Shown here in pieces: positions 40,101 to 59,668 of a DNA stretch of 64,000 nt (its first letter is position 1; the number at the start of each line of letters is the position of its first letter). Below the pieces are notes generated by a model. That model worked only from the letters and a program-made list of their open reading frames with translations, searched no databases and had not been told where the DNA came from. The DNA is taken from positions 77,005 through 141,004 of the forward strand of contig NMRA01000209.1 in NCBI GenBank assembly GCA_002633005.1, written 5' to 3'. The translations under genes were made by a program, and so were the position numbers. The DNA comes from Phoronis australis (Eukaryota; Phoronida; Phoronidae).

Positions 40101-40383
40101 TGTCGCAAAAGGCCTGGCATCGCACCTCGACACGATGTTGAAGGACTTCTCCAGTCAATACAAAGATCTTAACTTCAATCCTTCGGGCAGCAAGGCCGAA
40201 GGCGGGACAATTGAGGAAGTCTTCACGCAATCACACTCTCTATCTCGACGAGAGTTAGCAAGGTTCTTTAAAGAGAACGACAGCGACGGACGGTTTGGCG
40301 AGCTGTCGCCAAGATTCATCGGAAACTCTGTGAAATGGTTATGTAGGGAACATCACAAGCTTTTCGAAAACGTTAGCGTATAA
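31021..40383 (+). CDS. ROCO protein: ankyrin-LRR-Roc-COR, no kinase domain
   Basis: Exons 31021-31131, 32058-32156, 33501-33638, 35595-35657 and 36859-40383 join in phase 0 throughout and give 1311 residues. An in-frame TGA at 31009 supports the start. Residues ~8-125 are divergent ankyrin-like repeats, and ~244-392 are leucine-rich repeats (LEVLVLSDNLIPEIPDHVFR type). A Roc GTPase follows, with the P-loop GSKNSGKT at 455-462 and G4-like THAD at 579-582. No DxxG switch motif is found between them. The next ~350 residues fit a COR dimerisation region. A Cys pair CPQC (1032-1035) with downstream C/H, a Gly/Ala-rich hydrophobic stretch (~1190-1225) and a C-terminal WLC..H (1297-1302) follow. There is no kinase domain, unlike LRRK1/2. 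Closest architectures are invertebrate ROCO and MFHAS1-like proteins, which act as GTPase scaffolds. Upstream exon choices are by splice phase. Confidence 0.9.
32058..32156 (+). CDS. ROCO exon 2 (ankyrin-like repeat)
   Basis: 33 codons, acceptor tgttacag, donor gtttgt. It reads NYRTAFLHAVETKNYEAQQF, then LIKAGSDVNEWMQ. TAFLHAV...AQQFLIKAGSDVN is the classic ankyrin repeat pattern (TALHxA...LLxxGADVN). The donor gtttgt is not canonical in positions 3-4. Confidence 0.8.
33501..33638 (+). CDS. ROCO exon 3 (ankyrin-like repeat)
   Basis: 46 codons, acceptor cttatatcag, donor gtacgt. TTALEVALTNDDLKSIQTIL is again ankyrin-like. A second AG four bases downstream would shift the frame and is rejected. 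Confidence 0.8.
34388..34530 (+). mobile_element. MITE of the 'ggcggatccagg' family in a ROCO intron
   Basis: It starts gggcgaatccagtatttt and ends ccctctaaatccgccactg, the same layout and length as the copy at 12886-13027. Confidence 0.78.
35595..35657 (+). CDS. ROCO exon 4
   Basis: 21 codons, acceptor gaaaacag, donor gtaaga, phase 0 on both sides, reading AVSKDLPHPRFRDDTNCQTP. It is short and without a domain signature. It is supported only by frame and splice sites, so it is the least certain exon. Confidence 0.6.
36095..36146 (+). repeat. 13 bp minisatellite, 4 copies
   Basis: Four exact copies of actagccctagta in the last ROCO intron, followed by degenerate ctagt units to about 36175. 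Each unit contains two CTAG palindromes. Confidence 0.95.
36859..40383 (+). CDS. ROCO exon 5 (LRR, Roc, COR and C-terminus)
   Basis: A single 3.5 kb exon of 1174 codons plus stop, acceptor accatttcag. The open frame extends upstream to an ATG at 36811, but the polypyrimidine/AG context and the ankyrin exons upstream favour an internal exon starting at 36859. All LRR, Roc and COR features named for the gene lie here. Confidence 0.96.
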   Translation, partial: SIPSTTVLGYIDGEDEKVLFKRQKIHEVTLDYGNAPGPLFLTAIHQDLDNSFEKHVSRNFLSLAVARDVGLSQNHYSIIVAFGCKNFPKLNTLLSFTQPIFLTSVYAVSCGLTELDSWDGITNCRNLEVLVLSDNLIPEIPDHVFRLKKLRVLKVDRNHLTSIPYEVCHLESLVHFSCDFNKLVSIPKSIGKLKNLEILTCSNNSISNISWLYYCHYLKKFDCSNNDITVIPSGIDDVSLPKLKVLDISSNKIRSISPMMLDLIQQQLVFRYYSDTLNVQNKFKRSRKELTEKLNQERQRLAGNEMLLNKVASAVFLGSKNSGKTLLLKALNSPSGASRSTSKDSDLPFEIYQTTWEDKEKSDSYHVSSVILKADNLDDFARNIADGNLYVVPIAIHQLSSSSKNGQAITSQQLDSLGLWMNVISDVMKSTDKMQPVLIVGTHADLIRSKARLKDVWKRVKGFLMWARLSHVKKFDYHPYCLMCNAERGALTRKTHKDAGGMGGLAVNWNANYIDDEDLIVDDIKDVLYISGPEDCIIEVPHVVGYHEVSSMFSYPAASSPFKSIKGKHLENWSIDMVLRCLLRQLERCGSSEYIAQNWVEAGYYFQSLSTDHANTPVRRVQEIERLLINIFSIPKEDIKKILKYYHRRGVILFFSDIQVLNQAVILSPIWFFSKLKEMPLKLQRSGTKSMFDFTELQSELYDEDLNRVLEGEFNSDCSEWLLSAMLKFEICIKIPCQQPVSEQQFFFPGLLPKGVPDSRAWPETPSQGEKHITCEIKLIRVEPTFFQELIVLFLTKGQKEMKIVTKPSVFLLRSDLVFFTNMLPDECKICPGYQQKKHDRHRIRIQVIPFVDNLRVSVRGNNPCCIMTYIIPFIDKYLRCHVGSRGFERWKIVCPQCIVAREKTQYTFDLVQLLSQQNRRFLNPICENWHDLGSWQNVMCGHAAVFDTFKITKDLIQATGDLEIPKLFVILREDIQSGFQNWIMFSKIGFLDGYALHLLCECPNYWHFTDSPGYALQRPKENKKEFMQVASKVLTVAAVTSDLFLKISSGAVGGPIPQLAGLMSSGLVTGATGAASKTSDVAKGLASHLDTMLKDFSSQYKDLNFNPSGSKAEGGTIEEVFTQSHSLSRRELARFFKENDSDGRFGELSPRFIGNSVKWLCREHHKLFENVSV

Positions 40384-41174
40384 TGGTTACCATTAATCCC
40401 AAGTCGCACGACGCGATTTTACTCGTTGATACTGCAGTAACAGCAGCTATACTAGCCGTGAAAACGCCATCTGTGACTGTCGCCACTTAGAAATTCCAAC
40501 TGGCGACTGAAGTTATTAGCCACAACATTTTCAACTTTAGTCGTTGGTTACAGGAGCACGTGGTCTACTAGCGACCTCTAATAATTCTATGTGACCACGA
40601 AAGGATTGATTGCCGCCAAGTACCGACTGAGCGTGTATCGCCCGACCGAAGCATGACTGACAAACACTCAAGTGGTCAGTGGATGTAAATGTAATCATTT
40701 GGTTTTTTGGATAATTATAAAAAAATTGTGCGACATATACGAAGAGTATTATATGAAGACAAATGCAAGAGGTGGCGACGTAACAGCATCATGTCTAAAA
40801 AATCTTGTTCTATTCACACATGAACCTATAGACTCTTTACACTGGCACGGCATTTAGGAAAGAGGACTGTAAGTATAGCTGGTGAACTTACACTTAAACA
40901 GAGTTAGAAGTCCTTTAATTGAAATTCTGCAATCCAATGCCATGCATATCACACTAGAAATCAAATCAACTGTTAAATGCCCGTCGAAATTGCAATTGTG
41001 TGAGAAAATTTGTCTGCAGAAATAATAGGCCTACTGAGGGTGTAGCCTGCTGCTCACAGATCAAGCCCTCCAAAAAAAACTATTCACTGGAAATCTCGAC
41101 GTTTTACTATTCGCTTGTCAATCCGCGATTTCCAATTTTTACCTATAGCAACGAACTTGTGAACTAAAGCATTC

Positions 41175-41455
41175 ACTTGCCTCACTGGCTGATAGTCGGG
41201 TCACTACTAATCATAATATGACGTCATTACGTCAGCTTCAGAGATACAAGATGGCAGACGACTTGATTCGTCTTTGTTAGAAACAGGTAAAAAGAGGCGA
41301 AAGTATAACCGGTTAAGACTGTCTGTGGTGCCTTAAATACCCCTAAGGAATCTATTTGGTTAGTACTAGCTCGACCAACAAGTGTTTTACCGCATTCTTC
41401 TTATTCGATGGACCTCCAGCTCTGTTTGAGATGATTATTGGAAGGATATGAGTAT
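41175..41455 (+). repeat. dispersed ~300 bp repeat, copy 2
   Basis: It is collinear with 25360-25700, sharing gggtcactactaat, ttggttagtactagc, acaagtg and cagctctgt. Confidence 0.7.
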
Positions 41456-42127
41456 AGCAAATTTCCTCCGGAAGTTGATGACTCATGATCAGTGGCTAAT
41501 GCTGATTGGACTGACAACCGGAAGGTTTAAACCCCCCTCCCCCGTCATTAATAGGAACCTGAAACATCATCCAAATGACCAACATCCGATAACCCTACTT
41601 GTTCTCTAAGATCATTGCAACCTGAACATGGCCGGTGAAATGGCCCACCTTAACGTCGTACATATGTAAATAGTCTAAAGGTCGGTGTAAACATGCCAAA
41701 TTTTTTATGAATGACGATAATGGCAAAGAACCCTTGATATCTACTCAAGTCAAATTACAACAGTCTCACTTCACCAATCGACTTGATGAGCTCTCGAAGA
41801 CATGCCAACACCTAATGTTTCAGACCAGTCTTCGACTGGATATCGTCAGGCCCGGCGCTTTTACGCACAGCCAACAATGTTATTCGAAAGTGTTGCTGCA
41901 GACGCAACGAACTGATATTAGTTTGTATTTTATTTCCTTGATTCACTGACATGTATGCACGTCTCGTAGTTATATAGCTAATCATACAGTGGCCCACCAG
42001 TTTTAAACTTCGTTACTCGAATTTCTTGGTTTGGTTCCTTATTTATAATTACAGCGTGATTATTCGATCTCATGTTCGCAAACCATGACGGTTATATAAT
42101 GTAGGTTCTGGTTATGCTAGAGCGACT

Positions 42128-42149
42128 GGGGGGGGGGGGGGNGGGGGGG
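42128..42149 (+). repeat. poly-G tract
   Basis: About 21 G interrupted by one N. It is a possible quadruplex-forming run and a likely sequencing trouble spot. Confidence 0.9.
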
Positions 42150-42725
42150 TCATTAAGGTGCTTAACTCCACCATTTACCTTGTTGCATTGCTAAATGTAC
42201 ATGTATAATTTCTTCACAGCGCACAACCGTGAATTCGTTTTCGCAAAAACGATAAAAATAGAAGAGAAACGACTTAAATGAAAGTTTATGCAGACGCGTT
42301 CGAACGCAGCGCCAACCAGTGTGGCCGTTGTCCACTAAAACGGCGCAAGCATCTAGTCGGCAAGTAAACACTTGGGCCACATCCGGCTTCTCTGGTGTCC
42401 CAGTAGAGAAAATGAACATAGCCACAGCGTGTTCAAATACTGAGTAGCCTCAACCACTACAAACGAATCTTCTCACCATTCTTATAGAATACTCGAACAC
42501 GGAGAAGCAGGCGCCACTATCAGTGAATTTTAACTCAAAGCACAAAAAATGCTGTGATTGGTGTCTTGATACTACATGTCGCGTGTTTCGACCAATAAAT
42601 GCCCGTAATTCGAGATCAGATAATTAACATGGCATCAGATAGCTAGTGTTTGCAGGCGTTCTAATTCGACAGCCAATTGACTGGTGTTCTAGGGGTTTTT
42701 TGATATGGAATTGGTTTTAAGCAGA

Positions 42726-43084
42726 TAACACCTTCTCATTTGAAATGAGCTTTTCTCAAATAAATGAGCTTCGAAAAAAGGACTTAAATTGAATACTTAA
42801 TAAGGTATTTCCCAGACAATGCCACACTCGCAAATTCATTAATCGGTCTATCCTATATATATATAGGGTATACCACTAGCGTCATTCGCTTTGAGTGGTC
42901 TATCCTATATATATATAGGATAGACCATTGACGCTAGTGGTATATCCTATATATATATAGGGTAGACCGTTTAATGAATATGCAAGTGTAGCATTGTCTG
43001 GGCAATACCTTATTAAGTATTCAATCCTTTTTTCGAAGCTCATTTATTTGAGAACAAAAGCTCATTTCAAATGAGAAGGTGTTA
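42726..43084 (+). mobile_element. 359 bp near-perfect palindromic foldback MITE
   Basis: It starts taacaccttctcatttgaaa and ends with its complement (aatgagaaggtgtta). The arms stay complementary through aataaatgagcttcgaaaaa, ttgaatacttaataaggtat and cacttgcatattcatt-like blocks to a centre near 42905. The centre holds three copies of ctatcctatatatatatagg, themselves palindromic. TA at both ends suggests a TA target site. No coding capacity. Confidence 0.9.
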
Positions 43085-45672
43085 GATATAAAAACGATGT
43101 AAAGTGTTGTCATTGCAGTTATTAACAATTTTCAGTGTTGTGTTTGTTCATATTTTCTGCTTGCTGAGCTTTTAACGTATTGAGCCAGTTCCATTAAATG
43201 TTGTTAGTTGAGTTCCATAATAATGAATAAAGCACGCAACGGTTGAACAGAAATACTGCATTTATATCAGGCAACTCTTCAACATCTGCTTGGACCTTTT
43301 TCATCAAAAACTCTCCAATTTCCTCAGCAAAATGCGAGACCAATGACACAATACAGATTTCTCAAGCTGCTGAACAACGAGATCTTCAGGCACGCCCTAC
43401 TCCCGTGGACGTAATTGACCTATCGCCAGGATTTTGAGTGACGGCTTAACTGACCATTTAGAACACAGCATTATCGACACACGTTTTTTTCCAAGCCACC
43501 ATCTTACACGACAAACAACACACGTTGCCGGGTAAAACTCAACGTTTGTTAGTCGACATTGCGCAAGGGGGCGGAGCTTGCGATAGGTCAGTACTTATTA
43601 AGGCGTGACTCACTAAGGCCAGCTTACATGTAGGCATGACGCTCAACACATACTAAGTATCATGAATTTCAAGCTATTTCTGGCAGATGGGAGAGGAACA
43701 CAACCCCACATTACCATTCCAAGGACGTTCTCTTACAATATACCTAGCCGACACGTCCAAAATATCCCGAGGCACTCGCCAATTCGACTAAAAGGCGTTT
43801 GTAGAGTAGGAAGTCACTACATGGCTGGCATTGGCGGCACACCACTAACGCTAACGGCGGCTATCCGCAATAACATCTGTACTCAGCACTGTCATCAGCA
43901 CTCTCCGTTCATCATCAAAATCATGCAATGCTTCACCAAGTGCCACATTGGTTTCGCACGCAATGCTCCCAAGGACAAAATATTCATTCCACCCTGCTCA
44001 GCTGGCTGAGAGGCAGAGAAACGAATCGGTCCTTACACTCTCAGGAAACCGGTCTCGTAATATTTCTCACAATGTAATACCTAGGACCAATATTACTCCC
44101 AGGTAATACATGCGCAATTTTCGGCTCGCAATTTTTGGGTTGGCTAATCCCAATTAACTCTGAAACCTTTTCTCAAGTCACTGATGGCTTGAATGCTCTT
44201 GTTGGAAACGGAAACAGGAACTTATCAAGGTAAAGATTATTTGGAGACCAATATTAAGAGAGTAAAGACCTCCGATTTTTGTTTTTAGCCCGATAATGAG
44301 CTTGATCAAAACAACGAAATAACTTTGAATAATAAAGCTTTTCATTGGATTATTTAATCACACAAACAAGTTACAGTGATTCTTAAATTTCACACATTCA
44401 GAAACCAGAGATGCCTTGGAAAGGCACACCTGTTGTAATATAAATTAAACATGCTATCAGGCTACATGTTCAATAAACCAAGTTCTTGTACGTCCATAAC
44501 GTTCAGTCATAATTCACCCATAGCCAGAAATAAACCCCACATGAATTCACACACTTAGAAAACAGATCATTGGGGTCATCAGGCCAATCTCAGTACAGGC
44601 AGGACAGTGCAACAAGCGCAATTATTCGGATGCAAAGATAAGAAAATAACAGAATACTAGAAGTCAACTTGCTTGACGTCCATCAGAGCAGCCAAGTGAT
44701 ATCCCTTGCACTGACACTAAATGGTGTTTATAAACAAATGGTTACCAGATAGGTCCTTGCATTATCTGTTGCAGGGACCAATTAACAAAGCAGGTCTTGG
44801 CTTTATGCTTTTTTACAGGCAAGTTACATGGGGGAACAAGCTTGAGACTGGCCACAATCAGCTGTGAGCTATAGTACACGTATCCAGCCCTATGTCTAAT
44901 TTCTGTTCTTAGCTTTGGTGACAGTATCTACTTTGGCTGGATCTACATGTCAAACCTACAACAGTGTCTCATACTGGCTCAGTGGAAATGGTAATTTTAA
45001 TGCCATGCCTTAGGTCTTGTCACAAGATTTTCATTTAGGTCATAGCCCTTAACAGATACAGGCCCTTAATCATACAGCTATGGTTTGCAGTGCAAAAATG
45101 CAAAAATGTAGCTAGCAGAAAATTCAATTATTTAAAGAAAATACTGAACATTCCCTCCAGTTCTAACATTTTCTTATCAGTTTTAACACACTTCATAGAA
45201 TGTCCGGCCAAGAGACTTTAAATCACGCTCATTGTCACACTTTTACTCAAAGAAGTTTTCAAAGGTCATGTTTTAGGTATTTTCAACTAGTCCTCTTTGC
45301 ACACAGCTGCATTTAAAAACCAATTTTCAAGACTTAGAAAAAACAATGTACACTTTCAAAAACAACTACTACGGTTTGCGGATATTTCTATAGAAGTACA
45401 GACCATGCAATATTTGGTATCCGTCACTATTACAGAGCCTGGCCATAGGAGGTAATTCCACTGCCGAACCTTTTCTCCACCTTGCAACGTGGACAGACTA
45501 CATGACACACGGGTGGCCACAACCCAAAACCAGTAACTTATAAGGACATCAAATCTCAAACTGAGTAAATTTAAAACTTCAAATTGGCAAAATAGTCAAT
45601 GCGGTTAACACGGTTAATGGTTTGGCTTGATCAAACGAACGAGAAGATCAGAGGATACCACTCTCCCAACGG
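43085..45672. other. intergenic and SQLE 3' region
   Basis: No gene was recognised. Frames at 43243-43437 and 43662-44009 (+) have no family resemblance. On the minus strand a possible ATTAAA (44358-44353) lies 1.3 kb past the SQLE stop and could mark its 3' end. Confidence 0.4.
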
Positions 45673-55899
<10,227 letters not shown>

Positions 55900-56280
55900 C
55901 GCTGCAATTTACTGCAAGTTCAATATAACAAACCACTGATAATGGTAAGCGACTAGGCAACTAGTCGGCTTATGCCAGCCGCACCGCAAAACTGGTAACG
56001 TGAAGTCCTCACAACATTGTCTGAAAACCACTGCCACGAACCACACACAGGTGATTTAGCTTGGAGGCAAGTTTTGAAAGACACACAAACACAAGAAAAG
56101 TGTCTCTTTTCACTTGCTTGTAATTAAGAAACAACAATTATGAGTTCCACCCGTTAACTGGGCCGCAGCTCCTCACGAAACGCTCTGCGAGCACTCACGT
56201 ACGCGGAACTTACACAATCGGCACACTGTCGGCTGATTGACGGTTTTCACCAATCAGGTGCAAGATAATTATTGTCTGCG
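55900..56280 (-). promoter_or_regulatory. SQLE 5' flank
   Basis: On the minus strand this is upstream of the SQLE ATG. An inverted CCAAT box (caccaatcagg on plus, 56249-56259) lies ~350 bp upstream; NF-Y sites of this kind accompany SREBP sites in sterol genes. I found no convincing sterol regulatory element or TATA box. The assignment is by position plus one motif. Confidence 0.35.
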
Positions 56281-57542
56281 GTCTCACTGGTTGCCTGCAT
56301 GTCCACTAGGGGGTACTCTGTCCCTAAGAGGCACAGAGTTCTTACTGGGCTGCTGCCGTGATTTCGCAAAATAGAGAAAATTCGTCAAGCGAAGCTTTTG
56401 CTTAGCACATATTAACTCACTGGAGTTTTGGCAAGTCGTTACAAATGCAAAACTATATTTTTCCACAGATGCCAACCTATAGCAAGAGATAAAAAAGACA
56501 ACCGGTGCTCTTTGTGTCACTTGAAAAAATCATTGTTTAGATCCTTTCATCTTAAGTATCCCATTTCAGACGGTACCCTCTCTCGGTGGCGGGGCGACTC
56601 ATGCGAATTATCTCTTTGTCCCTCCATGGCGAAGTCCGAGTCGAATTGGTTACTAAAGTGCTCCAAAATACCTTTTGCCTTAAGTTGTCAGGGCTAGTGG
56701 TCGGTCGAATCGGCGTTTAGTCCGATCATGTCGCCTTTCAGCCCTAGTCCGACTCCCCAGCATTGCAACTTGAACTAGCGCTACTGACACGGAAACTTGA
56801 TTACGGCGTTTTCCCGTTGCTCAAAACTTGTTCGTTTCTATAGCCCAACTGAACAAGCTCGATCTGAGAGTTTACCCGCCGGTCCTGTAGCCAATATCAG
56901 TTACACGACTGATTAACTCCATCTGGCGGTTGGAGGGCCAGCTCTCTTTGTTCGGTAATTGCTCTAATCTCCAATATATAAGACCATATCCGGCCTGACT
57001 GGGCTGCCGTGCTGTTAAAAATAAAAGTTAAGTTATAATATATTTGAACTTACTTTAAACCAATAGCATTTCTGAAATCTTCTTCAAATGGTGATCATGT
57101 TTAGTTTTTGAATTGCCAACTAAAAATCGCCCAACCCGCAGTGCAACCGAAGTCACACGTGGTCTGTAATAAGCCTGGTAGATAAGTGGCCTGATTGTTC
57201 ATAACACAAAAGAGTGTGCTTGGCAGTTAAGAAGCTAGATGTTATCACACGCTCAGTTCGAACCCCTACGTCTGGCCACTGAACGGAAAAACGCTGAATA
57301 TTTTAAACTGCCTTATTAGTTCGCATGGGCAGCGTCGAAAATAAAAAGGTCCCAAGTTTAAATAGTTGCCACGACTAGGTTGGAGCCGTCTCAGTCGAAG
57401 TCTCGCGTAATGGCACACAAAAAGATCGAGCTTTAGCTGCCACTCTCGTGGAATTTTTTCCGAAGCGTCTCCTGGCGTTACCTAACGGGTTACTGCCTGC
57501 AAATTACAGTGTATGTTCGGACTTAGTTTTAGCCATGTACCG
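56281..57542. other. intergenic
   Basis: No gene is supported. A frame at 56428-56697 (+) contains CSLCHLKK but has no recognisable domain. A tRNA-like box pair at 57211-57280 is listed separately. Confidence 0.4.
57211..57280 (+). repeat. possible tRNA-derived repeat head
   Basis: tgcttggcagttaag resembles an A box and, about 40 bp later, cagttcgaacccc resembles a B box. No full cloverleaf is evident, so this is at most a SINE head. Confidence 0.3.
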
Positions 57543-57648
57543 AGGTTAATTAATAAACTCAACATTTCCCTAAGCTCTTCCTGTTTTATTTTTTTGCGGA
57601 AACGGCCAAGGGGGAGGGGCGCCCCCCTAAATCTGCCTATGAGCTGGC
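57543..57648 (+). mobile_element. right end of the ttaattaataaactc MITE
   Basis: ggttaattaataaactcaac, then cctgttttattttt, gcgg and a G-run, ending ccccctaaatctgcctat. This is the same order as 20188-20296 and, inverted, 24440-24640. It interrupts a coding-like minus-strand stretch. Confidence 0.72.
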
Positions 57649-58015
57649 AGCGGGCCACAAACAATGCCGCGCCCGGTGTCATGGTCGGACCTCATTGAAA
57701 ACCAGATATGGCGGCCGCACCCAAGAAATGGTTGGCCATACCTAAAACGGTCGGGTTGGGCGCAGCTCGATCCGCAATCATCAAACAAATCGCCGCAGAT
57801 TTGGAAAAGTAGACACTGGTATCAGTTGTGTGCTTGAACCCTTCGAGACTTTCGATCAAAGCGAGCGGGCTCTCGAGGAAGTCCGGCCCTTTGATCACAG
57901 GCCATCGTGTCGGGTTTCAGCGTTACCAGTGAGGCCATCGCGTTTTGAAGCCCCCGGACACTTTTGATAACCGGCGATTTGGTTTTGCAGTCCAGCCCGG
58001 CGACCGTCCGGGCAA
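57649..58015 (-). pseudogene. GC-richer, coding-like but broken fragment, unrecognised
   Basis: The minus strand reads as plausible protein in two successive frames. One spans about 58010-57900 (contains KSPVIKSVRGLQNAMASLVT) and the other 57898-57692 (contains TDTSVYFSKSAAICLMIADR). The switch between them suggests a frameshift or an undetected intron. A MITE sits just beyond at 57543-57648. Composition is richer in G+C than the surroundings. I do not recognise a family. A dead mobile-element or viral-type gene and a chance GC-rich patch are both possible. Confidence 0.3.
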
Positions 58016-58021
58016 GTGGTA

Positions 58022-58085
58022 ATCGACCGACAACCTACATCTGCGTGAGGACCGGTCCTCACACAGATGTAGGTTGTCGGTCGAT
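58022..58085. repeat. 64 bp palindrome with one mismatch
   Basis: The two 32 bp halves, starting atcgaccgacaacctacatc, are reverse complements except for one C/T position, with no spacer around the accggt centre. It could form a strong hairpin. It lies just beyond the GC-richer fragment. Confidence 0.95.
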
Positions 58086-59317
58086 CCCCAGCGACAGAAC
58101 TTTGACTACCGGTACTACGTAAGTCAGTTCAAGATGATCAGAACCCGTTTCCTTAGTAATGCGTAGCCCCGGGCATCATTACCGACGGCAGAAATCGCCT
58201 GACCAGTGGCTACGGTCTGAGTGGCGTACCTACATGTATGAAAGGGGGGCTGGGAAAGCGAACCGCCCCGGGTGACATCCTAAATCATGCCTTCAGTTGC
58301 CGGCAATGACTGGACTAAAAATGACAGAAACAGCTGTACATGTAGTCTTTTCTTAGTTCATCGATGGTCGTCACCCCCGAAATCACCCGTGACTCTACCG
58401 CGCTGAGGGTCCCAATATGGTGAGATTGCAGCTAACTGTTGGATAAAATTTGTTTCTTTGGCACTGCAAGAAACTGAGAGTCCGACCCATCCTCGAACAG
58501 AGGCAATTTTTAGCTGAGAACTTCACTGAGACAATGTCACGATATTTAAGAGCATTTGGGTGAAGTAGTCTGACGTGTGCGTATTTTACGTGTTTCCTCA
58601 GGTGACATTCATGGCGAACATGCCAGGAAAAACTCATGAACGAAATTACTCAGCCAAATACATGTATCACGGAATGATGTTTGACAGCGCTCCTGACGAC
58701 TCCCACCTAGTAGACCAAATGTTGAAATCACAATACGCAAAAATTGACGGATGCATGTTACATCATTGTATGGCAGCAACTGGTAGCGTTATTACTACAT
58801 GGTGGGCCAAGGACAATTAGTGTACGTTGAGATTCTCGAATCCCTATAGAAATCCTGTGTGATCCAAATGGTACAAAATTTTTTGGGGCCTTTCTTCCCA
58901 TAACCTTAGGCAAATTCACCTCCTTGTGCTACATGCAATGTTGGGGTGGAGTACTTCACGAAGTCAGTGATGCCCAAAAGCTTAACAGTTGACAATGTCG
59001 CTGACAAAATCGAGTACCTAAAAATGTTCTCCAACAATATTGTTCAAAATGCCACTGAACAGACAAACCACGAAAACCCAAGTGCATAGCATTGCAGTGG
59101 AGTTGAGCGTTCGGATGAAAATGGAAACCGCAGGATGATCAGAGCAGTCGCAAGTTGACGGACCAAAATAAAGGGGAATCTTAGAATGCTTGGGCAGATT
59201 AGCAACTCGGTTGAAACCTAAAGCACTCCAGCAAATCGTCGGTTTGTTAGATCTTAACAACTAATTTGGTCAACTCCACCGAAGATTGCTGGTTTCGATG
59301 GCGAAATATATACATTT
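58086..59317. other. intergenic
   Basis: No gene is supported. The frame at 58575-58820 (+) follows a tcctcag acceptor-like sequence and reads smoothly (AKYMYHGMMFDSAPDDSHLV), but it has no known domain or partner exon. Confidence 0.4.
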
Positions 59318-59399
59318 GAAATACCAAGATTGAGAAGGTACGACTAGAACGGAAAGGAGAAATACCAAGATTGAGAAGGTACGACTAGAACGGAAAGGA
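59318..59399 (+). repeat. 41 bp exact tandem duplication
   Basis: Two identical copies of a unit beginning gaaataccaagattgagaag. Exact identity implies a recent event or an assembly artefact. Confidence 0.95.
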
Positions 59400-59512
59400 G
59401 AGTGTCAAGAATGAGCTCCGCTGGACGTAAAGTTTATTTGCAAATGGAAATTTCAGGGCTCGAACTTCGTGATAGTCTAAAGTATATATTTGAGATCAAA
59501 GTGTACAACATG

Positions 59513-59668
59513 GGCTGATCCAGGATTTTGAGTTAGGGGGGTCCAGGGCACTGAATTAGCCAGGATTTTGTCTGTCATACATTGGCACTCCCGAACTGCC
59601 CAATGGAATCTAAGAGAATTTTAGGGAAGGCCATGGCCCCCTTGACCCCCCTCTAAATCCGACTGTAC
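59513..59668 (+). mobile_element. MITE of the 'ggcggatccagg' family
   Basis: It starts gggctgatccaggattttga and ends cccctctaaatccgac, about 155 bp. The terminal repeats are more mutated than in the 12886 copy. Confidence 0.75.

Larger units (their letters stand above)
40384..42725. other. ROCO 3' region and intergenic DNA
   Basis: No gene was recognised. It holds the second copy of the dispersed repeat (41175-41455) and a poly-G tract with one N (42128-42149). The nearest AATAAA noticed is at 42594, too far away to assign with confidence to the ROCO gene. Confidence 0.45.

Noticed and set aside
56428-56697. Frame with CSLCHLKK as a zinc-binding protein
   Set aside because: A single CxxC in an 89-codon frame is not enough, and no second metal-ligand pair is spaced appropriately.
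58575-58820. 81-codon frame after an acceptor-like tcctcag
   Set aside because: It reads smoothly but has no domain, partner exon or 3' signal; not listed as a gene.
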